Below, piece by piece: positions 47,098 through 57,640 of a stretch of 64,000 nt of DNA (position 1 is the stretch's first letter; each line of letters opens with the position of its first letter). The position numbers were made by a program, and so were the translations under genes. Location of the stretch: NCBI GenBank assembly GCA_944474755.1, contig OX104112.1, forward strand, positions 23,772,460-23,836,459. The letters run 5' to 3'. Source of the DNA: Limnoperna fortunei (Eukaryota > Mollusca > Bivalvia > Mytilida > Modiolidae). The notes beneath the pieces are model-generated. The model was not told the origin of the DNA and made no database searches. It saw only the letters and a list, made by a program, of their open reading frames with translations.

Positions 47098-47218
47098 TTA
47101 TTGGGGTGGGGTGGAAATAAGCTTGAGTACAGGTTAAAACCGACAATCTTGGTCAATTAAGTTGGAGTCGGGAACACCCTAGCTGCAGTCGTTCGAAAAT
47201 CCGCAACCTTTTGACAGG
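47098..47218 (-). repeat. diverged SINE fragment
   Basis: Minus strand: TTTTATTGGGGTGGGGTGGA, then CAATTAAGTTGGAGTCGGGA, then a box-B-like GTTCGAAAATCCGCAACC. Confidence 0.65.
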
Positions 47219-47422
47219 CATATGATAACTAGTTTTAACATTTTCATTATAGTCATATCGATACAACATAATCTTTTCAAAACTTGCTCTTTAAAAGAGT
47301 GTCATTCAATTGAACAATAACTTATTTCATTCATTGATTTATTGGATGTTTGCTTTTCTTCCAGCGAGAGTATTTCAGGTTTATTCATGACAAGAACAAG
47401 TTAAAACTCAATCAATTAGATC

Positions 47423-47680
47423 TGTTTGTTTGTTTGAATATTGTATAACGCCACTTTCAGCAATTTTTCAGCTATATCACGGCGTCCAGTTTTATATTGG
47501 AGTAGGAAGCCGGAGTACCCGGAGAAAACCCCCGACCATCGGTAGGAAGACTGTCAATCCTTGTCAGTTAAGTCGAGTGCACCCTGCCCGCAGTGAGACT
47601 CGAACCGGCAACCTAAGTGTTGGCAGACGACGTGATCAATAGTAGACGAACTACCATATCCACTCGGCCACCGATTCCCC
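47423..47680 (-). repeat. full-length SINE
   Basis: One of the best copies: (GTTT)n tail, AACGCCACTTTCAGCAATTT, GGAAGCCGGAGTACCCGGAG, box B GAGACTCGAACCGGCAACC, box A region CTACCATATCCACTCGGCCA. Confidence 0.93.
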
Positions 47681-47782
47681 TTCAATCAATTAGAGAAAGA
47701 TGGACCAAAGGGCAAACATTTTGCATACCACTTAAAAAATATGGGGTTTGGGTAGGGGCGGAAAATTGACTTTTTAAAGCTT

Positions 47783-48110
47783 ATACCTACCTACTAACTG
47801 TCCTACCGGTATAACTACTTACTATCTGTCCTATCGTTATTCCTATCTTCTAATTGTCCTTTCGGTTAAACTACCTACTAACTGTCCTACCGGTATACCT
47901 ACCTACTAACTGTCCTACATGTATACCTACCTACTAACTGCCCTACCGGCATACCTACCTACTAACTGTCCTACCGGTATACCTACCTACTAACTGTCCT
48001 ACCGGCATACCTACCTACTAACTGTCCTACCGGCATACCTACCTACTAACTGTCCTACCGGTATACCTACCTACTAACTGTCCTACCGGTATACCTATCT
48101 ACTGACCTAC
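47783..48110. repeat. 28-bp minisatellite, second block
   Basis: About 12 units of the consensus found at 43370-46150, in the same orientation and with sharp start (TTATACCTACCTAC) and end. The 1.6 kb between the blocks holds SINEs and a small inverted repeat. Confidence 0.95.
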
Positions 48111-48745
48111 TTATACCTTCTTAGCAGACAATCGATCACTTCTTATTATGTAGAACAAAGGTTCGTTAGTACTCGCGTAGAGATAAACAAATAGATGAAA
48201 GTTGGCTGTTTAACTGCGCAGAGTGATCCTGCTAATCTATGTTTATTAAATAAACATGTGTCTTAAAGTAACTGCATTTTGGTTAAGAAGTAATTGCATC
48301 TTTTCACCAATATTTGCACGACTTGTTGCGATACTTTTATTTCTCTTACGACTAGCCGCTTAAGAATGAGCTTACATCAGCTTTTTACAAATTGATTTCC
48401 TAACTTAAACAGTGACTTTCCAGGAGTGTGACTCTTACGATCATTCACCTCCTGAGATCACTGATACCTAGATAAAAGATGCATTTAATCCAATTCTAAA
48501 CTTTTTACACATGTATATAACACGTCGATACAATGTCAACATTATTGTTTGGTCAAATAAATAAATTGTCTCTCAATGCATTTTTTAAATTCAGAAAAGA
48601 AAGTGTCATATTTTTATTGAGATTATAAATATTTCTCATAGATAAAAAGACAACTTTCGTTTTTTTCTAAATAACTAAAGTGGACTGAATAAATCACTGG
48701 TTACATTGGTGTTTAGGGAAAAATTTCTGTAAATGGAAATGATTG
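48111..48745. other. 3-prime flank of the minus-strand TRIM-like gene
   Basis: AT-rich. The only supported feature is the polyadenylation hexamer below. Confidence 0.45.
48613..48618 (-). terminator. candidate polyadenylation signal
   Basis: AATAAA on the minus strand, about 130 nt past the stop of the TRIM-like gene. Confidence 0.45.
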
Positions 48746-50443
48746 TTAGTGAATGACGTCATATAATGCAGCGTGTCCGTTATGTCTATTACAGAGCAGA
48801 AGTCGTTTACTGTCTTTGTCGTAGTACACAGCAATTGGGTTCTGGAGTCCATCAGAACTGGTCAGTAGAACCTTCTGTTGTTTATCATCTGGAGAAATGG
48901 CCAGAAGTAGATTGTTGTCATAACCAGCTGCAAACGTTATACCAAAATTATCAACAGCTATGGCTTGAGAGTAGATATATGTTCGTAATCGATCATCCTG
49001 ACATGTCCAGATTTCTGTACCTTCCATATCTACACAGTGTACACTCCCGTTACTGACTGAGTAGTAAATCTTGTCTTTCTGTGTTGTTACCTTCCACGTA
49101 CTCCATGTATTGTATATACGTATTGTTTTGATAATGTTCCCATCTAGATCTATTACCTTGATTCCCTCTTCCCACGCCACGGCATATAATTTACCATCGT
49201 TGTATGTAATGCCAGTGATCCCATCTTTACATAAATTCTCCAGAGTTTGTTGATTTTTACGTTGATTGTTTATATTTAATATGGTTATACATTTGTTGAT
49301 ATACGACACTGCAACTCTCTGGTCATCAATTATTGTGACGTCATAAGGATTATACGGAACACTGATGTCACGGTCATGTGACCCGTCTTCCTTTAGAATA
49401 GTAAGAGATGGTTTATTCCTACTCACAATCATAATAGACTTGTTTGGTAATATTAAGCAGCTCGTTAAATTCAAATTCGTTTCGCCCATTTTAATGTTTG
49501 TCCTCAGCTTCAACTGTAGATTGTCCAATTTATGGACTGGTGGTTGAGCTGGAAGTTGGTGCTGTGCCTGTATTAGACGTTGCTCAACATATGGAACTAC
49601 TGCTTCTTTAGACGTTATTTGTATTTCTCCTAAAGAGTCAAAGGCCTCAATGAATGTGTCAAATTTAGGGTTGAACTGAACTGCTATACTTAGCTGCGGG
49701 ATACTGTTTACCAGGAGTTTGATTCCATTTATTTCGTTGACAACAGTTTTTAGAATACTCCGAATTCCAACAAACATTTGCAGATTTGATGAAAATTGCT
49801 TCATGTGTTGTGCAGTGTCTTTTAACTTCGAAATATTTTGGCGTTGTGTTTCAAGTTTGGTCGTCATCAAAGAAATTTCTTTCATTGTCTTTTCCGACTT
49901 TGATTTTAGTTCTTTTAATAATTTCTCCTCTAGGCGATCTAAGTGTTTATTTATTTCTGCTCGCTTTGTTGCGATGGATTTCTGTATGATATCTTCCTGT
50001 TCCTCAACATTTGTCGTATTTTTTTGTAGTTGTCGTTTTCCTTCTTCTATGTTTTCTAAAAGTCCATCGACGGTTTGTTCCAGGTCAGTGAGTGCAGTGG
50101 AAGTTTTGGCACCCTTTGCTGCTTCATCTAACGGTCTGAGATCTTCACAGCCGCCATGTTTAGTTTGGACACATGAAACACATACAATACTGTCATGTGT
50201 AGGACAATAAAAACCAAATAGTTTACTGTGTTCTGGACATTCCAAGTTTACGTTGAGTTTTTCGGTCTTTTGGTAATTCTCCGTTGATATTATATTATGG
50301 TTTCTGGATATTTTTTGCGCTTTGTGACTCCTACAGCATTCTTCACAAAAACCCTCCTGACATTCGGTACACCACTTGCTCCCAGATTTAATAACCTGTT
50401 CATAACGACACGTTTCACACTGCAATTCGACAGATTCGGCCAT
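48746..50443 (-). CDS. RING-less TRIM-like protein: two B-boxes, coiled coil, propeller
   Basis: 565 residues, one coding exon. B-box1-like site C9, C12, C25, C28, C33, C36, H40, H49; B-box2 site C69, H72, C80, H83, C88, C91, H96, C99. Spacing is almost the same as in the gene at 3399, although most other residues differ. A long coiled coil follows (about 120-240, for example RAEINKHLDRLEEKLLKELK). Residues about 310-565 form beta-propeller repeats (YNPYDVTIIDDQRVAVSY; SQAIAVDNFGITFAAGYDNN). With no RING, ligase activity is not implied; a scaffold or regulatory role is the cautious reading. Read on the minus strand, TTTAATTGTTTACAG ends 10 bases before the ATG, so the start codon lies just inside an exon that follows an upstream non-coding one. 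The flanks are crowded with minus-strand SINEs. Confidence 0.93.
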   Translation of the reverse strand: MAESVELQCETCRYEQVIKSGSKWCTECQEGFCEECCRSHKAQKISRNHNIISTENYQKTEKLNVNLECPEHSKLFGFYCPTHDSIVCVSCVQTKHGGCEDLRPLDEAAKGAKTSTALTDLEQTVDGLLENIEEGKRQLQKNTTNVEEQEDIIQKSIATKRAEINKHLDRLEEKLLKELKSKSEKTMKEISLMTTKLETQRQNISKLKDTAQHMKQFSSNLQMFVGIRSILKTVVNEINGIKLLVNSIPQLSIAVQFNPKFDTFIEAFDSLGEIQITSKEAVVPYVEQRLIQAQHQLPAQPPVHKLDNLQLKLRTNIKMGETNLNLTSCLILPNKSIMIVSRNKPSLTILKEDGSHDRDISVPYNPYDVTIIDDQRVAVSYINKCITILNINNQRKNQQTLENLCKDGITGITYNDGKLYAVAWEEGIKVIDLDGNIIKTIRIYNTWSTWKVTTQKDKIYYSVSNGSVHCVDMEGTEIWTCQDDRLRTYIYSQAIAVDNFGITFAAGYDNNLLLAISPDDKQQKVLLTSSDGLQNPIAVYYDKDSKRLLLCNRHNGHAALYDVIH

Positions 50444-50634
50444 AGTCGTCGTTCTGTAAACAATTAAAACATAATTGAATTATAAATGCATAAGGATTTG
50501 TGTTACCCAAGTATAGCAAATCAGCTATATCGTGTAGATTTTCAGCTATTTTGTGGAAATTATCAGCGATATTGTGGACATTTTCAGTTATTGTCACAAA
50601 CGTTTAATTGATCGGTAACATATAGTAAAGTAAT

Positions 50635-50765
50635 TTGTTTGTTTGTTTAAATATTGTTTAACGACACTTTCAGCAATTTTTCAGCTATATCATGTTGTCC
50701 AGTTTTTATTGGGGGAGGAAGCCGGAGGTATCAGTGGACACACCCGACATTCGGTAGGACAGTAA
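50635..50765 (-). repeat. SINE 3-prime half
   Basis: (GTTT)n tail, AACGACACTTTCAGCAATTT, then GGAAGCCGGAGG, ending at ATTCGGTAGGACAG. The tRNA-like head is missing, as in 5-prime-truncated insertions. Confidence 0.85.
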
Positions 50766-51043
50766 AGTAATAGCCGGTTTCATAAGCATGCGTGATTCGG
50801 GGATTTTAACGTCATGGGGTACCTAAATTCGAGGTTGAAGCCTTTATCATTTCTATCTAAGCGTTCTCTTACGAATGTCCAGATGAACCTATATAAATGA
50901 CTAGTCTTTGTAAACGCTTTTATCGTCACTCGTGATATCGAACGATGTCTTGTGTAAAATAACGGAAAACGTCATTGTTTTGAAATGTTTACAGCTTAAC
51001 TAAATATATTTTAAAAATGAAATAAAAAAGAGCAAACACTGAA

Positions 51044-51245
51044 TGAATGATTTGTTTGCTTGCGAATTAATGCCATTTCCGGTAATTTTAAGCTTTACCA
51101 TGGCGTCTACTTTTTATTGTGTGAGGAAGCCGGAGATATTGGTGGAAACACCCGGATCTTCAATAAGAAAACTGCCATTCCTTGTGACTTTAAGTTCACA
51201 CCGGGTATCCGAATCCAACATTTGCGGTGAATCGAACTTCTGCAT
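51044..51245 (-). repeat. diverged SINE
   Basis: TTTGTTTGCTTG tail, ATGGCGTCTACTTTTTATTG, GGAAGCCGGAGATATTGGTG, and a decayed box B (GAATCCAACATTTGCGG). Confidence 0.75.
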
Positions 51246-51337
51246 AGCCACAACAACTTAAACAAAGTTATAAGCTGGTAGGCAATTCCTCGGTTTATTT
51301 TAATTTACACATTTTTTTATCAAAAATCGGACACTAA

Positions 51338-51596
51338 CTTACAAGTGTGGATAGTATTGCTCAAGCAATACTAAGTCCCCTACCGAGCAATACAATTGTT
51401 ACAGTCCCAGGGTCATAATTTCGTCGAAATCATTTTACAGGAACGAGATGCGGTCTGTAAATCATCATGGTTGACTCACATACCAAATATCAGCTCAATA
51501 TCTGCAAGCATTTACAACAAAAGTGTGACGGACTGACGGGCTGACGGACGGACGGAGTGAAAACCTATAGTTCCCTTCGGCGAAGCCGGTAAGAGA
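51338..51596 (+). mobile_element. Pearl-like element
   Basis: Start TTACAAGTGTGGATAG as at 9698, a hairpin TATTGCTCAAGCAATA near 51355, core ATATCAGCTCAATATCTGCA, ACGGACTGACGG...ACGGACGGACGG at 51528-51557, then a terminal GTTCCCTTCGGCGAAGCCGG hairpin. Confidence 0.6.
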
Positions 51597-51849
51597 CTGA
51601 TACTACTATTAATGAACTTTAACTGACAGGAAACGGTTTTTAAATCGAGGTAATATTAAAGATGTTATTAATTAAAGCACTCGAGATTTTATTTTATAAA
51701 AGAAATTTGATTTTAATATGCATCATTATTTCATCTTTTTATTTACAGACGTTTGTGTTTCTTTTCACGTCAAATATTAAGATCGATTATTTCTTTTTCT
51801 TTGTATACAACTTTCAAAGCCCAAGTCTTTCTTTACGCGTCCATGTTTA

Positions 51850-51932
51850 GGCTCCGTGGTGTTTGGATCCTCCTGTCCCCAGTAAGGCTCGAACGAACGA
51901 CCTTAGTGTTGACAAGCACGTGATCACTTAAT
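51850..51932 (-). repeat. SINE head fragment
   Basis: Box-B-like GGCTCGAACGAACGACC, then AGTGTTGACAAGCACGTGAT. Directly next to the following copy. Confidence 0.65.
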
Positions 51933-51937
51933 AATTG

Positions 51938-52160
51938 TTTGTTTGTTTTGATGGTGTTGAACGCCACTTTCTTCAATGTTTCAGCTATATAGTGGTGACA
52001 ACTTTTTTATTGAGGGGGTCTGAGTACCGGCGAAAACCATCTAAACTGGGAAAAACTGACCATTCTTGTCAATTAAGTGTCGATCCTGGAACCTCAGTGT
52101 TGACAGACGACGTGATTAATAGTATACGAGTTACGTAACCACTCAGCCAGCGAGGCCCCT
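51938..52160 (-). repeat. near full-length SINE
   Basis: TTTGTTTGTTTTG tail, AACGCCACTTTCTTCAATGT, CAATTAAGTGTCGATCCTGG, AACCTCAGTGTTGACAGACG, and box A as GTAACCACTCAGCCAGCGAG. Confidence 0.85.
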
Positions 52161-52222
52161 ACACTTAATGAATGAAATAGGTAAATATAGTTCTGACATA
52201 AAACGGTAATAATGTATATTTG

Positions 52223-52335
<113 letters not shown>

Positions 52336-52748
52336 TTGTGGATTCAGTGATAAATGCAAAGAATTCCAAAATCGCAAAAAAAAATTTGCACTCTTATTAT
52401 AAACCACTGACACTATATATATTTTTATTTGTTGGATCTCGACTCTGTCGGTGTAACGGAAATTGATTTGTGGATTGTCTTTTTGACAGTTTCCTTGCTG
52501 TTCAGTATTATGTTGCTACCTTCATTTCTATATAATCTGCTGACCTACCTTTGAAATCCCAACTATTAACAAACTAATTAAAAAATCTCATGTAAAAATA
52601 TTTTTACCTTTTTAATATAAACAAAAAATATAACCGTCTTTGACCCCTTATATCTGAATATTTAAAGAAAAAAATCTAATCAAATTCGATTTAAAAATAA
52701 AATTTACACCTGAGAAAAATTCTCTATCTGCGCAAACTGTTAAATATC
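52336..52748. other. non-coding spacer
   Basis: AT-rich, nothing recognised. Confidence 0.4.
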
Positions 52749-52875
52749 AGGCCCCGGGATCATGAAACACGTTTATCTTAAAATTGTCTTAGCATAAATA
52801 CTGTCTTAAATATTTAAGTTTTTTACTAACGTAAGATTTAGTCTTAAACGGGATCAAGAAACAATCTTTCTGAAG
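52749..52875 (+). other. Harbinger-like terminal sequence upstream of the Myb/SANT gene
   Basis: Starts GGCCCCGGGATCATGAAACA and continues with CTTAAAATTGTCTTAG-type words. A second partial copy, CGGGATCAAGAAACAATCTT, follows 97 bp later. GGCCC-x-GTTTCATGAAAC-like ends with CTTAA words are common in Harbinger/ISL2EU elements (family knowledge). No matching inverted end was found downstream. Confidence 0.35.
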
Positions 52876-53056
52876 ATTTACGTAAGAAAGAATTTTAAGT
52901 TGAAAAAGCGTTACGTCATAATAATGCGCGTGAATTTTCGTATATCTACGGTAAAAATCGTCAATAAAGGAGGTAAAAATCCACACCAACAAGTGCCCGC
53001 CTTGTGTTGATCGTCTGCTGATTCTTGACAACGTTACAGACGTTTGACTTGTTAGC

Positions 53057-56000
53057 ATGATGGAAGCAGCTGAATCAGTTAAGCAGAAACGTAAGAAAAA
53101 TCCAAATTGGGAGATAAGTGAAGAAATTGTACTTGTCGAAGAAATAGGTAAAAGGGAAAAACTTCTTTTTGGTTCCCTTTCCGGCGGTAGCGTAACAACC
53201 CAAACCAAACGTAAGGAATGGGAAAGAGTTACAGCAATTGTGAACTCGTAAGTATTCATATTTCAAATTTTTTAATTCAGTTTTTTAATGTTTGGATGAA
53301 CATGTGTCTTTCCTGTGTGGGCTGTACACTTTCCGTAATACAAAGCTTGACATTCGGCGTTCAACCACCCCCCTCCCACTAATAGTTGATTATAAATAGT
53401 GAAACTGTTAAACATTCGTATCAAAACATAATTAGTTATTAATGCGTCTGTATACACAACTCATTTTCTTGTTTTATTGATAAAACATATAAACAAGTAC
53501 TTCAAAGTACCGAAAATAAAACAGGTACCGAGGTGACCAGTACCGAGTACCGAAGTGACTAATTATGTCAGTACCGAAGTGACCAGGTACCGAAGTGACC
53601 TGATACCCCTCCCACGACCGAAAAATGACTGACCGAAGAAAGGGTAACATATACATGAATACGTGAAAAAAATTTTTTTTAATTTTATTTCTACAAAGAC
53701 AAGTAAAGGAAGCATGGATATCCGACCTTTGGCCCCCCCTCCCCAAAAAAAGTAACTAAAAGAAACGTTTTTGCTGAATTTTAGGTATATGCTTTAACAA
53801 TTATAGCATAGACTGATAGAGTCTTTATTAAAACTTCATGTCACATTTTTATGGAACATTTTGTCATAATAGTTTTTCTGAGCTTGTTCAAATGTAGGAA
53901 TCACAATGATCCTACTAGGCACCATGGACGAGTGCATCAAATATATGTTGCAAATCATGAACGTTTTTAAATGCAAAATATGGTTCTGTTGCTAAAAAAT
54001 ATATTATAATGATATAAGATGAAAATGTTCTGTAATAGACATTTTACTGATGGTGAAATAGATTCTAAAATATGTTATTTGTTTATCTTGTGGAATAGAA
54101 GTTGCTTTAAACTGTGGTATGAGTAATTTGTGTTTGTATACATATATCCAATGTTAAAATGTATGTATGATAACAAATATCAGTCAAAATACTGTAAAAG
54201 CAGACAAAAAAAAGAATAAGAATTCTTTTAGAACATAAAAAGTATGCAACCTCTGTAGATCAATCCATATACAGGTCGGTGGTACATGTCCAGTAATGTA
54301 TTAAATATAATGATTGCAGGAAAGTAAAAACAATTGTCAATTACAGATTTACAATTTATTTTCAGTCAAAGCAAATCTGTCATTAGAAATGTTGATGAAA
54401 TAAAGAAAAAGTACCAAAATATCAAGTCAAAAGGTCAGATAGTTTCTGATCTGTGAAATATAAAGCTATCTTTAGGATAGATGTAATATTGCATGTATTA
54501 GTCATACATAGTAAAATTTGCGTAATAAAATTTGTTATATTGTGCATTTACCTATACTAATAAAATTTGAATAAGATTATGAACAAGTCCATATTAGTCT
54601 TAAATAAACCAGTTCCACACACGATTTTAATTTTACTTGGCTACACTTGGTGATGGGGGAGTATATAATATTGCCATTCAGTCTTTCTGTCTATTCATTC
54701 ATAACCAGTTTTTTGTTGAACACAAATTGCCTTTTATATTTAAAAAAAAAAATTATTGGTCAAAATTCAGATCATTTTATTTTTGCTTTTTAATAAGGAT
54801 TATTTTTTGGAAAAACAGCACCAATTATTCAGACCCAACTGCCCAAAAAGTCTGGTAGGCTATCATGTATTTTATTGTAATTCTATAAAGCCATTAAAAT
54901 TGTCAACATTTTCATATGTCTGTGAAACTTCAAAAGAATTCATTCAATTCTCATATTTACATTTTACTTTATTAAAAAAATTTTGGGTTCCTGATTACAA
55001 TCGTGCACAGGGTATTTTTGTTTGTTTACTGTGGATTTCATTAATAAAGCGCATGCTCTTCATGGCTACCAGTTTCATTGAAAAATGCAAAGAATAATTC
55101 TATGTCATCTGTAACATTTTGAACCAATAGAAATCCAGGATATCGATGCAAAACAAATATAATGCCAATGGGGGCCCTCAGTGGCCAAGTGGTTAAGGGT
55201 GTCCTCTACTATTGATCACGTGGTTTCTACACACTGACATTACGGGTTCAAGTCTCACTGCGGGCAGGGTGTTAACGAATACAATCTTAATTGACAAGGA
55301 TTGCCAGTTTTCCTGTCGCAAGTCGGGGGTTTTCTCCGGGTACTCCGATTTCCTCCCCCAATAAAAACTGCATGCCATAAATATAGCTAAAAATTGCTGA
55401 AAGTGTCGTTAAAAAAATTCAAACAAACAAACAAATGTTATGTAAATACTAGTATCAGTATTTGTTAAATAAATTTCCAGTACGCAGTAAGAACTGCATA
55501 TAAGAACATACATTTTGTAGGAATTTAAGTTTAAACATATAAAATATGTTAATTAAAAATAGATGTGGTTAGGCTTTTTTTTAAATAAGAAACAAAGTTA
55601 ACAGCCATTGCCCCCTGCATGATGAATTCTAATTCAATGGTACATGGTGTCATTTGGGTAATCACATGCAGAGTTAACTATCCAATTATTTTTCTTTTTT
55701 TAAGAAAGAAACGTTGCTGATAGTGGTAGTCTTGAGGAAGAATGCCTTAATATTATATCGGACATAATTCCATTAGAAAGTACTTCCACAGTTTATTTAC
55801 CCGAGGCATCGTTATCTAGTGGCCTGGTTGAAAATCAGTTGTCTGGTTCAAACAAGGTTTGTGTACCATGTACCAACTCGGATGTACCAGAGGAAATGGA
55901 AGTTGTACATCAGAAGGAACTTGTAATGGACACTGAAAACGTGCAATTGACACCCATACAGAGATCTAAAACTTTTAAGAAATCTGGTACAAAAAGTAAC

Positions 56001-56141
56001 TTCAGTAAGAATTGCAATTCTGGTCTAGAAGATGAAATACTTAAGGAGGAACTCAATTGGATTAAAGAGTCTAGGGAACTGATAAGAGAAGAAATCAAAA
56101 TTGCAAAATTAAGACAACATTTAACTATTATGCAGATTTAA
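53057..56141 (+). CDS. Myb/SANT-like DNA-binding protein, three coding exons
   Basis: Exons 53057-53247, 54366-54433 and 55705-56141, joined in frame to 231 residues (phases 2 and 1). Donors are CTC/GTAAGT and AAAAG/GTCAG (the second is weak); acceptors are TTATTTTCAG and TTTTTTTAAG. Residues about 11-86 form a Myb/SANT-like domain: KRKKNPNWEISEEIVLVEEI, KREKLLFGS, then KRKEWERVTAIVNS, then exon 2 with NVDEIKKKYQNIKSK. The three spaced aromatics are W18, W55 and Y80. The C-terminus (about 200-231) is a charged helix with RELIREEIKIAKLRQHL. Such proteins include the DNA-binding partner coded by Harbinger transposons and domesticated relatives of the NAIF1 type, acting in the nucleus. The middle is acidic and serine-rich, without a known domain. 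Intron 2 contains a SINE. Whether this is a host gene or a transposon gene is open. Confidence 0.8.
53524..53612. repeat. short tandem motif in intron 1
   Basis: Five copies of GTACCGAAGTGACC-like sequence with irregular spacers of 1-15 bp. Confidence 0.75.
55169..55436 (+). repeat. full-length SINE in intron 2 of the Myb/SANT gene
   Basis: The best plus-strand copy: box A TGGCCAAGTGGTTAAGG, box B GGGTTCAAGTCTC, body GATTGCCAGTTTTCCTGTCG, CCCAATAAAAACTGCATGCC, tail GCTGAAAGTGTCGTTAA and a (CAAA)n end. Same orientation as the host gene. Confidence 0.95.
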
Positions 56142-56824
56142 AAAATTGACCCTTTGTTTATGGTAAATGATGAATGAATACGAAATATGTGTGAATGTAG
56201 TCTTTCTTAATGATGTACATGTATTGCCACAATTTTTTCAGCTGATGTGAACCTGTGGTCTATGTAAGCTTTTGCCCTCACTTGGAAGCCGTTGTCATTG
56301 TTACAGTGGTAAAAGGCAAAAGGCAAAATGATCTACCTAGTATTTATTTAGACTTTAGGATTTGTAGTGTACTTTTTGTGTTAAGTTTGAAAACTTAAGT
56401 AGAATTTTAAACAGCAAAATTAATCAGAAAGTTGAGCTGTTCACATGAACCAAGAAGTTGTTTTATCTGGCATTCACATCTTGTTGAAATAGTTTAGTTG
56501 ATTATTTTTAAGTGCAGGTGAGTGATTACAGGTTCGTGGGACTCTTTGGTTTGATTGAAATTGACAATATGGAATTAAAATTAATTTGAAAATATTTATG
56601 CTTTTGTTTTTTTACAATTAAGTATACTGCAAGTGTAAATTGTAGATGTCCCATTTTATAACAATTAGGAAACATGGAACAACTCATACTGCCAGGTAAA
56701 CTTTGAAATAGGACATTTGCCAAATATACAAAGTCAAAATTATGATATTCAATATTTATCGCTATTTTGCAGTATTTTTCTTTGATCTTTGTGTGCGATA
56801 TTATTCCATCTCACTCTACTAGCG
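56142..56824. other. 3-prime flank of the Myb/SANT gene
   Basis: No canonical AATAAA close to the stop; ATTAAA occurs at about 56574. Otherwise unremarkable AT-rich sequence. Confidence 0.4.
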
Positions 56825-56842
56825 TGAGATGGGCCCATCTCA
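56825..56842. repeat. perfect 18-bp palindrome
   Basis: TGAGATGGGCCCATCTCA, preceded by ATCTCACTCTACTAGCGTGAGAT, itself a looser hairpin when read in two parts. Confidence 0.9.
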
Positions 56843-56904
56843 GCTCGCTGTCAAGACGTCGTTAAGTAAACACTGTAACGTCACAATGTTACAAAACGGC
56901 GATA

Positions 56905-57028
56905 AACAGATTATTTACATTTTATGAAACTCGATGCATTTTCTCGTCATCTAATCTCAGGGCTATCGCCCTTCGATGAGATATGGACGAAAAAATGCTT
57001 CTCGTTTCAAAAAACGTAAATAATCTAT
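56905..57028. mobile_element. 124-bp hairpin MITE
   Basis: Arms of about 55 bp: outer AGATTATTTAC / GTAAATAATCT, middle GCATTTTCTCGTC / GACGAAAAAATGC, inner GGGC-TATC-GCCC loop at about 56962-56973. Confidence 0.85.
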
Positions 57029-57038
57029 AAGTACGAAA

Positions 57039-57274
57039 ATGCCATCGGTGTCAAAATTTGTAATGATTCATTCATCATCTTTCATTCCTCATCTTTAATT
57101 CATCATTCATCATGTTTAATTTGTCTCATTTCTATAGTCTTAGTTCTATATTCTTTATTGTTAATTCTCTATTCTTGATTGTAAGTTCGTTATAATAAAG
57201 TAAGCATGATGAATGATGAATTAAGGATGAAGAATTATGAATGAAGCATTACGAATTTTGACCCAGATGGCATT
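57039..57274. mobile_element. 236-bp MITE with about 75-bp inverted repeats
   Basis: Left AATGCCATCGGTGTCAAAAT and right, inverted, AATGCCATCTGGGTCAAAAT; both continue into ATTCATTCAT-type and TTAATTCATCATTCATCATG sequence. It begins about 10 bp after the preceding hairpin element. Confidence 0.85.
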
Positions 57275-57299
57275 CCATTAATATGAAATGAAGCTGAAA

Positions 57300-57640
57300 A
57301 TGATTATGGTAATGTTGGTAATCCATGGACTCCAATATTTAAATATCAGGTGCACAATGGCTCTCTCATTTCAGTGGTATAGGTGGAGTTGCGGATAAAA
57401 GTTGGGATACCCCTGTGTCAATAACATAGTCCATGTATCGCTTTGGTAAACCAAAATATTAAATACCAGGTGCAAAATGGCACTATGTGACAAATATTCT
57501 GGGAAATTTTTATCAAATTTCTGTAGTGTAGGTGGAGTTGATGTTAAAAGAAAGTGTAACGGACGGACAGACGGCGCGATAATAGACGGACGACGGACAC
57601 CCCATCACTATATACCCTTCAAACGGGGTGTAAATAGAGA
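57300..57640 (+). mobile_element. Pearl-like element with duplicated core
   Basis: Two core units about 118 bp apart (AATATTTAAATATCAGGTGC / AATATTAAATACCAGGTGC, each followed by GTAGGTGGAGTTG or similar). ACGGACGGACAGACGG and ACGGACGACGGAC follow, then a terminal hairpin CACCCC...GGGGTG (57599-57631). Confidence 0.6.

Noticed and set aside
43370..48110. Common origin of the 28-bp and 34-bp minisatellites
   Set aside because: Both contain CTACCTGTC-like words, but the units cannot be aligned over their full length.
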